A stretch of 35,194 bases of DNA from Gammaproteobacteria bacterium TMED225 (GTDB lineage: Bacteria; Pseudomonadota; Gammaproteobacteria; Magnimaribacterales; D2472), in NCBI GenBank assembly GCA_002169625.2, contig NHJW02000040.1:19002-54195 (forward strand), given 5' to 3'. Position numbers and translations under genes: made by a program. Shown piece after piece: positions 1-8,159 of this stretch. Position 1 is the stretch's first letter. Every line of letters starts with the position of its first letter. Below the pieces are notes generated by a model. It was given only the letters and a program-made list of their open reading frames with translations. It was not told the origin of the DNA and made no database searches.

Positions 1-87
1 CCTGGTGATTATATTGGTATTATGCCAGCTCAAAACTCATCTGATTGGGCAAAATCTTCTGTATTTATAAAGAAACTAGGTAAATAA
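1..87 (+). CDS. lpxD: LpxD, C-terminal fragment (UDP-3-O-acylglucosamine N-acyltransferase)
   Basis: The open frame enters from the left edge and encodes the last 28 residues of a protein before a TAA at 85-87. The pattern GIMPAQNSSDWAKS resembles the LpxD C-terminus, where the left-handed beta helix ends and a Trp-containing segment leads into the terminal helix. LpxD adds the second hydroxyacyl chain to UDP-glucosamine in lipid A synthesis. The identification rests mainly on position: the next three genes are fabZ, lpxA and lpxB, the standard gammaproteobacterial order. The stop is followed immediately by the fabZ ATG with no spacer, so the two are probably co-transcribed. The rest of the gene is outside the window. 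Confidence 0.75.
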   Translation, partial: PGDYIGIMPAQNSSDWAKSSVFIKKLGK

Positions 88-528
88 ATGAATATCTCTA
101 AAGATGAAATAAAGAAGTATTTACCTCACAGAGAACCATTTTTATTTATTGATGAAGTTATTAGTATTAATGAAGAAAATGAAATTCACGCAAGAAAATA
201 TGTCTCAGAAGATGAATATTTTCTTCAAGGGCATTTTCCAAATAATCCAATATTTCCTGGAGTGATTATCATTGAAGCTTTAGGTCAAGCTTCAGGCATA
301 TTAGGATTTTTAAAAATGAATAAGACTCCAGAAGAAGGCTCAATATATGTTTTGGCTGGTGTTGACAAAGTGAGATTTAGAAAAAGAGTAAGGCCTGGTG
401 ATAATTTAGATTTATATAGTAAAGTGGTTGGTGAAAAGAGAGGTATTTGGAAGTTTTATTGTAAGGCAGAGTTAAATAATGAATTAGTTTGTTCGGCCAC
501 AATACTATGCGCTGATAGGAAAGCTTAA
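88..528 (+). CDS. fabZ: FabZ, 3-hydroxyacyl-ACP dehydratase
   Basis: A 146-residue hot-dog-fold dehydratase that removes water from 3-hydroxyacyl-ACP in fatty acid elongation. It sets the supply of hydroxyacyl-ACP shared with LpxA and LpxD. The N-terminal LPHREPFLFIDEV motif and the active-site segment GHFPNNPIFPG are present. His49 and Glu63 (in IIEALGQ) are the expected catalytic pair, and the length matches the family. The ATG directly abuts the lpxD stop, and the final TAA shares one base with the lpxA ATG (TAATG), suggesting translational coupling. Cytoplasmic. Nothing unusual. Confidence 0.97.
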   Translation: MNISKDEIKKYLPHREPFLFIDEVISINEENEIHARKYVSEDEYFLQGHFPNNPIFPGVIIIEALGQASGILGFLKMNKTPEEGSIYVLAGVDKVRFRKRVRPGDNLDLYSKVVGEKRGIWKFYCKAELNNELVCSATILCADRKA

Positions 529-1307
529 TGAAAATTCACCCGTCATCAATTATACATCCCTCATCTAAAATTGACGAATCAGTTGAGATAGGACCATTTT
601 GTATTATTGGAGAAAATGTAGAAATTAGTAAAGGAACTAAACTATTAAGCCATGTTGTTTTAAAAGGACCAACATTTATTGGTGAAAACAATATTTTTTA
701 TCAATTTTCAACAATTGGCGAAGATACACCTGACAAAAAATTCAAAGGTGAAAAAACAAAACTTGAGATTGGCCACAGAAATATTTTTAGAGAAGGGGTA
801 ACCGTTCACAGAGGCACAGTTCAAGACAAAGGAATTACATTTATAGGTTCTGATAATCTGTTGATGGCCTACACACATGTTGCACATGATTGTATTGTTG
901 GAAATGATAATGTTTTTGCAAATAATGCTGGCATAGCAGGACATGTAAAAGTAGGGAGTAACATTTCAATAGGAGCGCTTACCACCATTCATCAATTTTG
1001 TAATATTGGAGATTACTCATTCATTGGTATGAATACTTCAATAAATATGGATGTTCCAGCATATGTAAAAGTTGCAGCAGATCCTGCAAGAGTAATTGGA
1101 CTTAATTCAGTAGGAATGACAAGGAATCATTTAACTGCTGAATCAATAAGCTTAATAAAAAAAGCATATAAGTTAGTCTATAGAAAGGGACTTAAAATTG
1201 GTGATGCAATAAACAAGTCCAAAGATATTAATAAGGATATAAACGATAGTCATCTTAAAATTTTTATAAACTCTCTTGAGGTATCTGAAAGAGGAATTCT
1301 CAGATAA
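528..1307 (+). CDS. lpxA: LpxA, UDP-N-acetylglucosamine O-acyltransferase
   Basis: A 259-residue left-handed beta-helix acyltransferase (E. coli 262) that starts lipid A synthesis by moving a 3-hydroxyacyl chain from ACP to UDP-GlcNAc. Hexapeptide repeats fill about residues 1-185, followed by a helical C-terminal domain. His120 in HVAHD aligns with catalytic E. coli His125, and the IHQFC block is intact. Met168, in FIGMNTS, falls at the hydrocarbon-ruler position (Gly173 in E. coli, Met169 in Pseudomonas aeruginosa), which suggests preference for a short, about C10, hydroxyacyl chain. AGGA at 517-520 sits 7 bases before the ATG. One-base overlap with fabZ; lpxB starts right after its stop. 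Confidence 0.97.
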   Translation: MKIHPSSIIHPSSKIDESVEIGPFCIIGENVEISKGTKLLSHVVLKGPTFIGENNIFYQFSTIGEDTPDKKFKGEKTKLEIGHRNIFREGVTVHRGTVQDKGITFIGSDNLLMAYTHVAHDCIVGNDNVFANNAGIAGHVKVGSNISIGALTTIHQFCNIGDYSFIGMNTSINMDVPAYVKVAADPARVIGLNSVGMTRNHLTAESISLIKKAYKLVYRKGLKIGDAINKSKDINKDINDSHLKIFINSLEVSERGILR

Positions 1308-2429
1308 GTGTTTGCTAAGGAGTCTTTAAATATTGGAGTTGTTTGTGGAGAACACTCAGGTGATAGACTGGGCTATGGCCTCATAAATGAAATAAAAAAA
1401 AATGTAAATGTAAATTTATATGGAGTAGGTGGGCCAAAACTAGAGTCATTGGGCTTTGAATCTGAATTTAATTTCTCAGAGTTAAATATCATGGGCTTAA
1501 TAGAACCAATTAAAAATTTTAAAAAGCTATCAAAATTTAGAAAAAGTTTAATTAAACTTTTTATTAATAAAGATATAGATTTTTTTATTGGAATTGATTC
1601 ACCAGATTTCAATATGGGTATTCATAAAGCACTTAAAAAAGCCCATAGTTGCAAAAATATTCAAGTGGTTAGTCCTTCTGTTTGGGGTTGGAGGCAAAAC
1701 AGAATTAAATCAATTTTGCGAAATATTGACTTAACATTATGTTTATTTGATTTTGAAGATAATTATTATAAAAAAGTTGGTCATAATAGTATGCACTTAG
1801 GTCATCCATTCTCAAATTTATATAAAAAAGATTTTGGAGAAGTGCTTAAAAAATATGATTTGGATAATACTAAACATTACATATCAGTCTTGCCTGGCAG
1901 CAGAAAAAGCGAGGTAAAAAATATGCTTCCTATTTATATAGATTTTATTAAAGACCATTTAGTAAATAACCCCAACTACTTTTATTTGATACCTGTTGCA
2001 GATAAAGCATTGATGCCAATAGTTAACGAATTATTTAGAGGATTAAATTTACCAGTTATGATCAAGGAAAATGCCATGAGAGATTTTCTGTCTATATCTG
2101 ACTTATCTATTGCTACATCAGGGACAGCTACACTAGAGTCATGTATATTGGAGTGTCCACCAATAATTTGTTATAAAACAAATTTTATAAATTATTCAAT
2201 AATTTCAAGAATGTTAAAAATAAAAGATATAGGGTTACCAAATTTATTATTTGGTAAAAGATACTACAATGAACTTCTTCAAAAAGATTGTAATAAAGAT
2301 AATATCTTGAAGGCTGCACTTGAAATAACTAAGCTTGATGAAGTTAATTCAAAAAATGCTAATGATTTAAGAGCATTGCTTAAGGGTAAGGGTTATTCAG
2401 GTGCCAGTAGGTTGTTAAGCTCTCTTTAA
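1308..2429 (+). CDS. lpxB: LpxB, lipid-A-disaccharide synthase
   Basis: A 373-residue GT-B family glycosyltransferase (E. coli 382) that condenses 2,3-diacylglucosamine-1-phosphate with its UDP derivative to form the lipid A disaccharide at the inner membrane surface. Visible motifs are GEHSGD near residue 14 (usually GExSGD), IDSPDFN with Asp97 as the expected catalytic Asp, SPSVWGWR, and LPGSRKSEV. The start is GTG at 1308, immediately after the lpxA TAA; the N-terminal alignment (SLNIGVVCGE against E. coli LTIALVAGE) leaves no room for a later start. rnhB begins 2 bases after its stop. A weak GAGG lies within lpxA upstream. Confidence 0.97.
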   Translation: MFAKESLNIGVVCGEHSGDRLGYGLINEIKKNVNVNLYGVGGPKLESLGFESEFNFSELNIMGLIEPIKNFKKLSKFRKSLIKLFINKDIDFFIGIDSPDFNMGIHKALKKAHSCKNIQVVSPSVWGWRQNRIKSILRNIDLTLCLFDFEDNYYKKVGHNSMHLGHPFSNLYKKDFGEVLKKYDLDNTKHYISVLPGSRKSEVKNMLPIYIDFIKDHLVNNPNYFYLIPVADKALMPIVNELFRGLNLPVMIKENAMRDFLSISDLSIATSGTATLESCILECPPIICYKTNFINYSIISRMLKIKDIGLPNLLFGKRYYNELLQKDCNKDNILKAALEITKLDEVNSKNANDLRALLKGKGYSGASRLLSSL

Positions 2430-2431
2430 AA

Positions 2432-2980
2432 ATGAAGATTATTGCAGGAACAGATGAGGTTGGAAGAGGTTCTTTGGCCGGACCAGTTGTTGCAGCAGCT
2501 GTAATTTTAAAAAAAAAAATAAATAATCTTGCAGACTCTAAAATCATTTCACCCAAAAAAAGAATAGAACTAGCAAAATTAATTCTACAAAATTCATATT
2601 ACGCCTATGGAATTGTTTCAAATCAAAAAATTGACGAAATTAATATTCTTAATGCTTCTTTATTAGCAATGAAAAGAGCTATACTAAAACTTCCAGTAAA
2701 GCCTACTGAAGTTTTAATCGATGGTATCCATAAACCTGATTTAGAAATCTCAATGAAGCCTATTATTGGGGGCGATTCAACTGAAGATGCTATAAGCGCA
2801 GCTTCAATAATCGCAAAAGTTTTTAGAGACGATTTAATGATTAGTTACGAAAAAGAGTATCCAGAATATAAATTTAAAAAAAATAAAGGTTACGGAACTA
2901 AAGATCACCTCCAGGCTCTAAGGGTTTATGGTAGTTGTGAAATTCATAGGAAAACTTTTAAAGGAGTTTTAACGAAGTGA
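2432..2980 (+). CDS. rnhB: RnhB, ribonuclease HII
   Basis: A 182-residue type 2 RNase H that cuts RNA in RNA/DNA hybrids and at single misincorporated ribonucleotides. The signature GTDEVGRGSLAGP places Asp8 and Glu9 in the active site; Asp97 (LIDGIH) and Asp115 (GGDSTEDA) supply the remaining metal ligands. AASIIAKV and KGYGTKDH are also typical. It sits between lpxB and dnaE exactly as in E. coli. Its TGA overlaps the dnaE GTG (GTGA), and the dnaE ribosome binding site lies inside its last codons. Confidence 0.97.
   Translation: MKIIAGTDEVGRGSLAGPVVAAAVILKKKINNLADSKIISPKKRIELAKLILQNSYYAYGIVSNQKIDEINILNASLLAMKRAILKLPVKPTEVLIDGIHKPDLEISMKPIIGGDSTEDAISAASIIAKVFRDDLMISYEKEYPEYKFKKNKGYGTKDHLQALRVYGSCEIHRKTFKGVLTK
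2961..2966 (+). promoter_or_regulatory. Strong ribosome binding site for dnaE
   Basis: AAGGAG lies inside the rnhB 3' end, 10 bases before the GTG at 2977. It is one of the clearest Shine-Dalgarno sites in the window and supports the GTG start, which overlaps the rnhB stop. Confidence 0.8.
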
Positions 2981-5900
2981 GTAGTTTTTTTTCACACCTC
3001 AGAGTTTCATCAGAATATAGCATCTCTCAAGGATTACTTACGATTGATCAAATCGTCGATAATGCAAAAAAATATTCGATTCCCTCAATAGCGCTAACTG
3101 ATAAATCAAATATGTTTGGTCTAGTGAAGTTTTTTAGCAAGTGCGAAGCTTCAGGTATTAAACCTATTTCAGGATCGTCTATAAGATTAATTTTTGAGGA
3201 TGATGATGAATCTCATGAAATTTTATGTCTAGCAAAATCAAATACAGGCCACAAAAATTTAATGAAAATTATTTCAAAAGCACACAATAATAATATCTTT
3301 AATACTCCAATAATAAAGTTTGATGAACTTTTATGTTTAAAGAATGACATCATTGTCATATCAGGTGGAAAGGGAAGTCACATATTTGAATATCTAAGAA
3401 GAAATAAAGTTTCTGATGCTAAGAAAAGACTTGAAGATTTTCAAAATAATTTTGGTGATGATTTCGTACTTGAAGTGCAAAAGACTAACAGAATTGATGA
3501 AATGGACTATTTTAAAAATATTCTTCCTTTATCAAAAGAGAAAAGCATTCCTTTAATAGCTACAAATGATGTTTTATTCACCAGCAAAGATGATTATGAA
3601 ATTCATGAAACAAAAGTGTGTATTAATACTGGGAAAACTTTAAATGACCCTAATAGAGAAAAAATTTTTTCTGATCAACAATATTTCAAGTCATCAGAGG
3701 AAATGTCAGAATTATTTAAGGACTATCCATCGCTTATTGATAACACAAATGAAATTTCTAAAAAGTGCAATGTATCATTAGATACTAAGGGTTATTTTCT
3801 ACCCGAATATCCAGTACCCAAAGATCATGATTTTGATTCTTATTTAGAAAATTTATCAAATAAAAGGTTAAAGGCCTTAATAAAAACATTCGACAAGTCG
3901 AAACAAAGTGAATATTTAATGAGATTAAGTTATGAACTTGATCAGATAAAGAATATGGGTTTTTCAAGTTATTTTTTAATAGTTTATGATTTTATTGAAT
4001 GGTCAAAAAACAATGATGTACCTGTTGGGCCGGGACGAGGTTCTGGTGCTGGTTCTCTCGTTGCCTATGCTCTTGGAATTACTACTTTAGATCCTATAAT
4101 GCATGGTCTTCTTTTTGAAAGGTTTTTAAATCCTGAAAGATTATCTATGCCTGATTTTGATATTGATTTTTGCATGGAAAAAAGAGATATGGTTATCGAT
4201 TATGTTAGCAAAAAATATGGATCTGGAGCAGTATCACAAATTGCAACTTTTGGCACTATGGCAGCAAGAGCTGTTGTTAGAGATGTAGCAAGAGCACTTG
4301 GAAAGCCCTATGCACTTGGAGATAGAATTTCAAAAATGATTCCTTTCGCACCAGGTATGACACTTGATAAGGCTAAAGTGGAGCAACCAATATTTGCACA
4401 AAGTATTAAAAATGATACCGAAGTAAGAGAGATAGTTAATTTATCATATAAGCTTGAAGGAATTGCAAGAAATGTTGGAAAACATGCTGGTGGTGTTGTA
4501 ATAGCCCCAGGAAGCATATCTGATTTTTGTCCTGTATATGTTGATAGACAATCTGATTCAGTAATGACTCAATATGACAAAGATGATGTTGAAAAGATTG
4601 GGCTTGTAAAATTTGACTTTCTTGGTCTAAGAACACTCACTGTAATAGATAGAGCTGTTAAATCGATAAACGAAACGCTAAAAGATTCAAATAAAATAGA
4701 TATCGAAAAAATACCCCTAGATGATAAGAAGGTTTATAAACTTCTTTCATCAGGAAAAACAATGGCTGTGTTTCAACTTGAATCTTCAGGTATGCGTGAT
4801 TTAATTAAAAGATTAAAACCTACGAAATTTGAAGAAATTACTGCACTGCTTGCCCTATATAGACCAGGCCCATTGAATTCTGGTATGCATGAAGAATTTG
4901 TTGATAGAAAACATGGTAAAAGTCCAGTCACATATCCACATAAGCTTTTAAAAGAAGTTTTAGATGAGACATATGGTGTAATTGTTTATCAAGAACAAGT
5001 TATGGAAGCTGCAAGAGTTTTAGCAGGATTTTCTTTGGGACAGGCTGATATCTTAAGACGAGCAATGGGTAAAAAGAAAAAAGAAGAAATGGAAGAACAA
5101 AGAGAAATTTTTGTTAAAGGCTGCCTTGAAAATGATATAACCTCAAAAAATGCTGAACAAATTTTTGATCTTATTAATCAATTTGCTGAATACGGCTTTA
5201 ATAAATCTCATTCAGCTGCATATGCTCTGATCTCTTATCAAACAGCGTATTTGAAAACATATTACCCTGAGCACTTTATGGCTTCTGTTTTATCTTCTGA
5301 GCTTGGCAACACCGATAAAATTTATGCACTTATTCAGGAATGTAATAGGTTAAATATAAAAGTTTTAAAACCTAATATTTTAAATAGCAAAAAAAGATTT
5401 AATGTAAATAGTGAATCTAAAATTGAATATGGACTTGGAGCAATTAAAGGAGTTGCAGACACTTTTATTAAACATCTATGTTTATTGAGAGAAAAAACTG
5501 ATTTTAAAGATATGTGGGACTTTTCAAAAAAAGCTGATATTAGACTAGGAGGTAAAAAATCTCTTGAGGCTTTATCTCAGTCTGGTGCTTTTGATTCTTT
5601 AGCTCCTTCAAGGAGCATTGCCATTGCATGTACTGAGGATATGCTTAAAGATGGAATTAATAAAAGTGGTGGCCCTGATTTAAAAAGTGGAGACTTATTT
5701 TCATCTATGCAAGAAGATTTTGATCCATACGAAAAGTATAAAAATATTCCTGAACTAACTCTTACTGACAAACTTGAACTCGAAAAGAAATCTCTCGGAT
5801 ATTATTTATCAGGGCATCCAGTCTTAGCAATAAATAATAAAGTTCATAAGATTCGCTCAAAAACAATTGATCAATTATCAAATGAAACTAAGAGAGCTTC

Positions 5901-6417
5901 ATTAGTCTGCTTAATAAATAGCGTGCGACAGATTAAAGATAGAAAAGGTAAACCTCTTACATTTTTAAATTTTAATGATGGGAATGGAACAATGGATGGA
6001 ATTGTTTCGAGTGAAGTACTTGAAAACTGCCATGATATTTTAAAAGAGGGTGCGATCTTATGTCTAAAAGGAACAATAGAAGTAGATGACTACAGAACTA
6101 ATGATCTTGGAAGTTTAATGTTTAGAATGCGCGTCAAAGAAATAAATACTTTAAATAATGAACTAGAAAAGAAAGTAAGTGAGGTGGTTATAAACTTAAA
6201 AAATTCTAAATTTCTTTCACTTGAACAATTTTCAGAACAACTTGATTCCGTAGATAAAAGTTTTTGGGAAAAGGGAACATGCAGACTAAATGTTAAAGTT
6301 ACATCCAATAATTCTGAAGCCGTCATAGACATTGGCGATAATTTTAAATTCATACCAAATCTTGAAAATTTATTTTTTCTAGAAGATATATTTGGTAAAG
6401 ACATATTAGAGATTTAA
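2977..6417 (+). CDS. dnaE: DnaE, DNA polymerase III alpha subunit
   Basis: The replicative polymerase catalytic subunit, 1146 residues (E. coli 1160). Order of domains: N-terminal PHP domain (HLRVSSEYS), polymerase core with GPGRGSGAGS, catalytic Asp393 and Asp395 in PDFDIDF and a third Asp547 in KFDFLGLR, fingers and tandem helix-hairpin-helix, a GDLF segment near residue 905 in the place of the beta-clamp motif (E. coli QADMF), an OB fold (about 975-1055) and a C-terminal tau-binding region. The offset to E. coli numbering is a constant 8 residues at the active site. GTG start, supported by AAGGAG and the HLRV alignment. tilS starts one base after its stop. accA, which often follows dnaE in gammaproteobacteria, is not here. 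Confidence 0.98.
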   Translation: MSSFFSHLRVSSEYSISQGLLTIDQIVDNAKKYSIPSIALTDKSNMFGLVKFFSKCEASGIKPISGSSIRLIFEDDDESHEILCLAKSNTGHKNLMKIISKAHNNNIFNTPIIKFDELLCLKNDIIVISGGKGSHIFEYLRRNKVSDAKKRLEDFQNNFGDDFVLEVQKTNRIDEMDYFKNILPLSKEKSIPLIATNDVLFTSKDDYEIHETKVCINTGKTLNDPNREKIFSDQQYFKSSEEMSELFKDYPSLIDNTNEISKKCNVSLDTKGYFLPEYPVPKDHDFDSYLENLSNKRLKALIKTFDKSKQSEYLMRLSYELDQIKNMGFSSYFLIVYDFIEWSKNNDVPVGPGRGSGAGSLVAYALGITTLDPIMHGLLFERFLNPERLSMPDFDIDFCMEKRDMVIDYVSKKYGSGAVSQIATFGTMAARAVVRDVARALGKPYALGDRISKMIPFAPGMTLDKAKVEQPIFAQSIKNDTEVREIVNLSYKLEGIARNVGKHAGGVVIAPGSISDFCPVYVDRQSDSVMTQYDKDDVEKIGLVKFDFLGLRTLTVIDRAVKSINETLKDSNKIDIEKIPLDDKKVYKLLSSGKTMAVFQLESSGMRDLIKRLKPTKFEEITALLALYRPGPLNSGMHEEFVDRKHGKSPVTYPHKLLKEVLDETYGVIVYQEQVMEAARVLAGFSLGQADILRRAMGKKKKEEMEEQREIFVKGCLENDITSKNAEQIFDLINQFAEYGFNKSHSAAYALISYQTAYLKTYYPEHFMASVLSSELGNTDKIYALIQECNRLNIKVLKPNILNSKKRFNVNSESKIEYGLGAIKGVADTFIKHLCLLREKTDFKDMWDFSKKADIRLGGKKSLEALSQSGAFDSLAPSRSIAIACTEDMLKDGINKSGGPDLKSGDLFSSMQEDFDPYEKYKNIPELTLTDKLELEKKSLGYYLSGHPVLAINNKVHKIRSKTIDQLSNETKRASLVCLINSVRQIKDRKGKPLTFLNFNDGNGTMDGIVSSEVLENCHDILKEGAILCLKGTIEVDDYRTNDLGSLMFRMRVKEINTLNNELEKKVSEVVINLKNSKFLSLEQFSEQLDSVDKSFWEKGTCRLNVKVTSNNSEAVIDIGDNFKFIPNLENLFFLEDIFGKDILEI

Positions 6418-6418
6418 A

Positions 6419-7396
6419 TTGCTTCTAGATGATTTAATAAAAGAAAACATTGATCTTAATAAGAAGATAATTGTGGCATATAGTGGAGGTGCAGATTCTA
6501 CTGCACTCTTACATGTTCTATCAGATATTAATAATGATTGCACTATAGATCTTCAGGCAATTCATATAAATCATAATTTATCAAAAAAAAGCTTAGATTG
6601 GGTAAATCATTGTAATAAAACATGTTCTAAATTAAATATCGAATTAATTGTTGAATCAATAGAAGTAGCTTCTGATGGTGGGGGTCTAGAATCTACTGCT
6701 AGGCAAGAACGTTATAAAATTTTTAAAAATATATTAAACAAAGATGATCAGCTATTATTAGCGCATCATAGTGATGATGTCGCAGAAACAATCTTTATGA
6801 GAATGCTAAGAGGAACAGGAATAGACGGTTTAGAGGGCCCAAAACGAAAAAGAAATATTGGTAATGGTATTTTAATTAGACCATTTTTATCAATTTCAAA
6901 AAAAGAAATTCTTCTATATTTAACTAAGAACAAAATTAACTATGCTGAAGATGACTCAAATTCTAATAGTAAATTTGATAGAAACTTTCTAAGAAATGAA
7001 ATTTTTCCTTTGCTTGAAAAAAGATGGAAAAGTTTCCCAAATAGAATTAATAATATGTCTTCAATTATTAAGGAGCGTAATGATGATTATTTTGAGCTAA
7101 TCAACAACAAGTATAATGAATTAATTGATTCTGAGATTGAAATAAAAAAATTAAAAAAAATCCCTAATTCAGTTGTGAGAGACATTTTGAGATTCTCTAT
7201 TAAGAAAAGCAATTTATCTTTGCCAAATACAAAAATAATGAATGAAATTATCAAAACTTTTTTAAAATCCAGTCCAGGACCAAAATCTATAGTATCTTGG
7301 TCGAGATCTGATAGAGAGGAGTTAGCTGGTCAAATAACATTTAAAAATGGATTTTTAATAATATCAAAGGATAATAGGAGAAATGATGAATCTTGA
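6419..7396 (+). CDS. tilS: TilS, tRNA(Ile)-lysidine synthase, short form
   Basis: An ATP-dependent enzyme that converts C34 of the CAU-anticodon tRNA-Ile to lysidine so that it reads AUA. The PP-loop SGGADSTAL lies near residue 21, followed by HINHNLS, LLLAHHSDDVAETIFMRMLR and the DDSNSNSKFDRNFLRNEI block. The protein is 325 residues (E. coli 432). It ends after the region matching the E. coli substrate-binding subdomain (RDILRF ... GFLII), so the last C-terminal domain is absent. The TTG start at 6419 is the only one available before the PP-loop. The gene overlaps the next one by 11-14 bases. Confidence 0.95.
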   Translation: MLLDDLIKENIDLNKKIIVAYSGGADSTALLHVLSDINNDCTIDLQAIHINHNLSKKSLDWVNHCNKTCSKLNIELIVESIEVASDGGGLESTARQERYKIFKNILNKDDQLLLAHHSDDVAETIFMRMLRGTGIDGLEGPKRKRNIGNGILIRPFLSISKKEILLYLTKNKINYAEDDSNSNSKFDRNFLRNEIFPLLEKRWKSFPNRINNMSSIIKERNDDYFELINNKYNELIDSEIEIKKLKKIPNSVVRDILRFSIKKSNLSLPNTKIMNEIIKTFLKSSPGPKSIVSWSRSDREELAGQITFKNGFLIISKDNRRNDES

Positions 7397-8159
7397 AACT
7401 ATTGAAATACAAAAAAATAACAAAGTCGCAGTAATTAAACTGAATAGACCTGAGCTACTTAATGCTGTTAACGAGCAACTAGTATGGGATTTTCAAAAAG
7501 CAACAGAAGATGTAAAAAATGATAACAACATTAGAGTTGTGATAATTAAGGGATCTGGAAGAGGCTTTTGTGCAGGAGCAGATTTAAGCGAAAAGAATTC
7601 TAGTTGGAAAGGTTCAAAAGACGCTTTATTAAGAGGCTATAAACCTTTTTTTGAAAATATTATTGAAATGCCCAAGCCAGTAATTGCATCAATATCAGGA
7701 CCTGCAGCTGGAATTGGAGCTGCAATAGCAATGTCATGTGATTTAAGAGTAATGTCAGATGATAGTTATATCCTTTCTGTTTTTAGTAATATTGCTTTAG
7801 TGCCAGATGGAGGCCTTTCTTGGTATCTTCCAAAATTTATGGGATTTGCAAAGGCTTATGAATATGCAATTGAAGCTAAAAAAATCTCTGCCAAAGAATG
7901 CCTGGACTATGGGATTGCTAATAAAATAGTTTCAAAAGAAGATCTAGAATCTACAACTATGGAATGGGCTAAAATGCTATCTAAGAGATCTTCACAGTCG
8001 TTAAATCATACTAAAAAATTAATGAGAGAATCCCTGAATGCAAGTTATTGGGACACATTTAATAGTGAAGCTGAAATCCAAAACGAACTTACAGTGAGTG
8101 CTCAAAATAGGGAGGCAGTAAAAGCTTTTCTTGAAAAAAGAGAACCAAATTTTGATTAA
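7386..8159 (+). CDS. Enoyl-CoA hydratase/isomerase family protein (PaaG-like)
   Basis: A crotonase-fold protein of 257-258 residues. The oxyanion-hole segments GRGFCAGADLSE and GPAAGIGAAIAMSCDLRV are clear. The following segment NIALVPDGGLSWYLP resembles PaaG-type isomerases, with an Asp in VPD rather than the catalytic Glu of classical hydratases, so isomerase activity is as likely as hydration. The substrate cannot be read from sequence. Two ATGs stand in tandem at 7383 and 7386; AGGAG at 7376-7380 is spaced 5 bases from the second and only 2 from the first, so I chose the second. It lies downstream of tilS and ends tail to tail with leuA, sharing a TTAA. Confidence 0.9.
   Translation: MNLETIEIQKNNKVAVIKLNRPELLNAVNEQLVWDFQKATEDVKNDNNIRVVIIKGSGRGFCAGADLSEKNSSWKGSKDALLRGYKPFFENIIEMPKPVIASISGPAAGIGAAIAMSCDLRVMSDDSYILSVFSNIALVPDGGLSWYLPKFMGFAKAYEYAIEAKKISAKECLDYGIANKIVSKEDLESTTMEWAKMLSKRSSQSLNHTKKLMRESLNASYWDTFNSEAEIQNELTVSAQNREAVKAFLEKREPNFD

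Noticed and set aside
6090-6404. 104-codon minus-strand frame inside the dnaE 3' end
   Set aside because: Serine/leucine/phenylalanine-rich antisense reading of AT-rich dnaE codons; no start signal or family resemblance.
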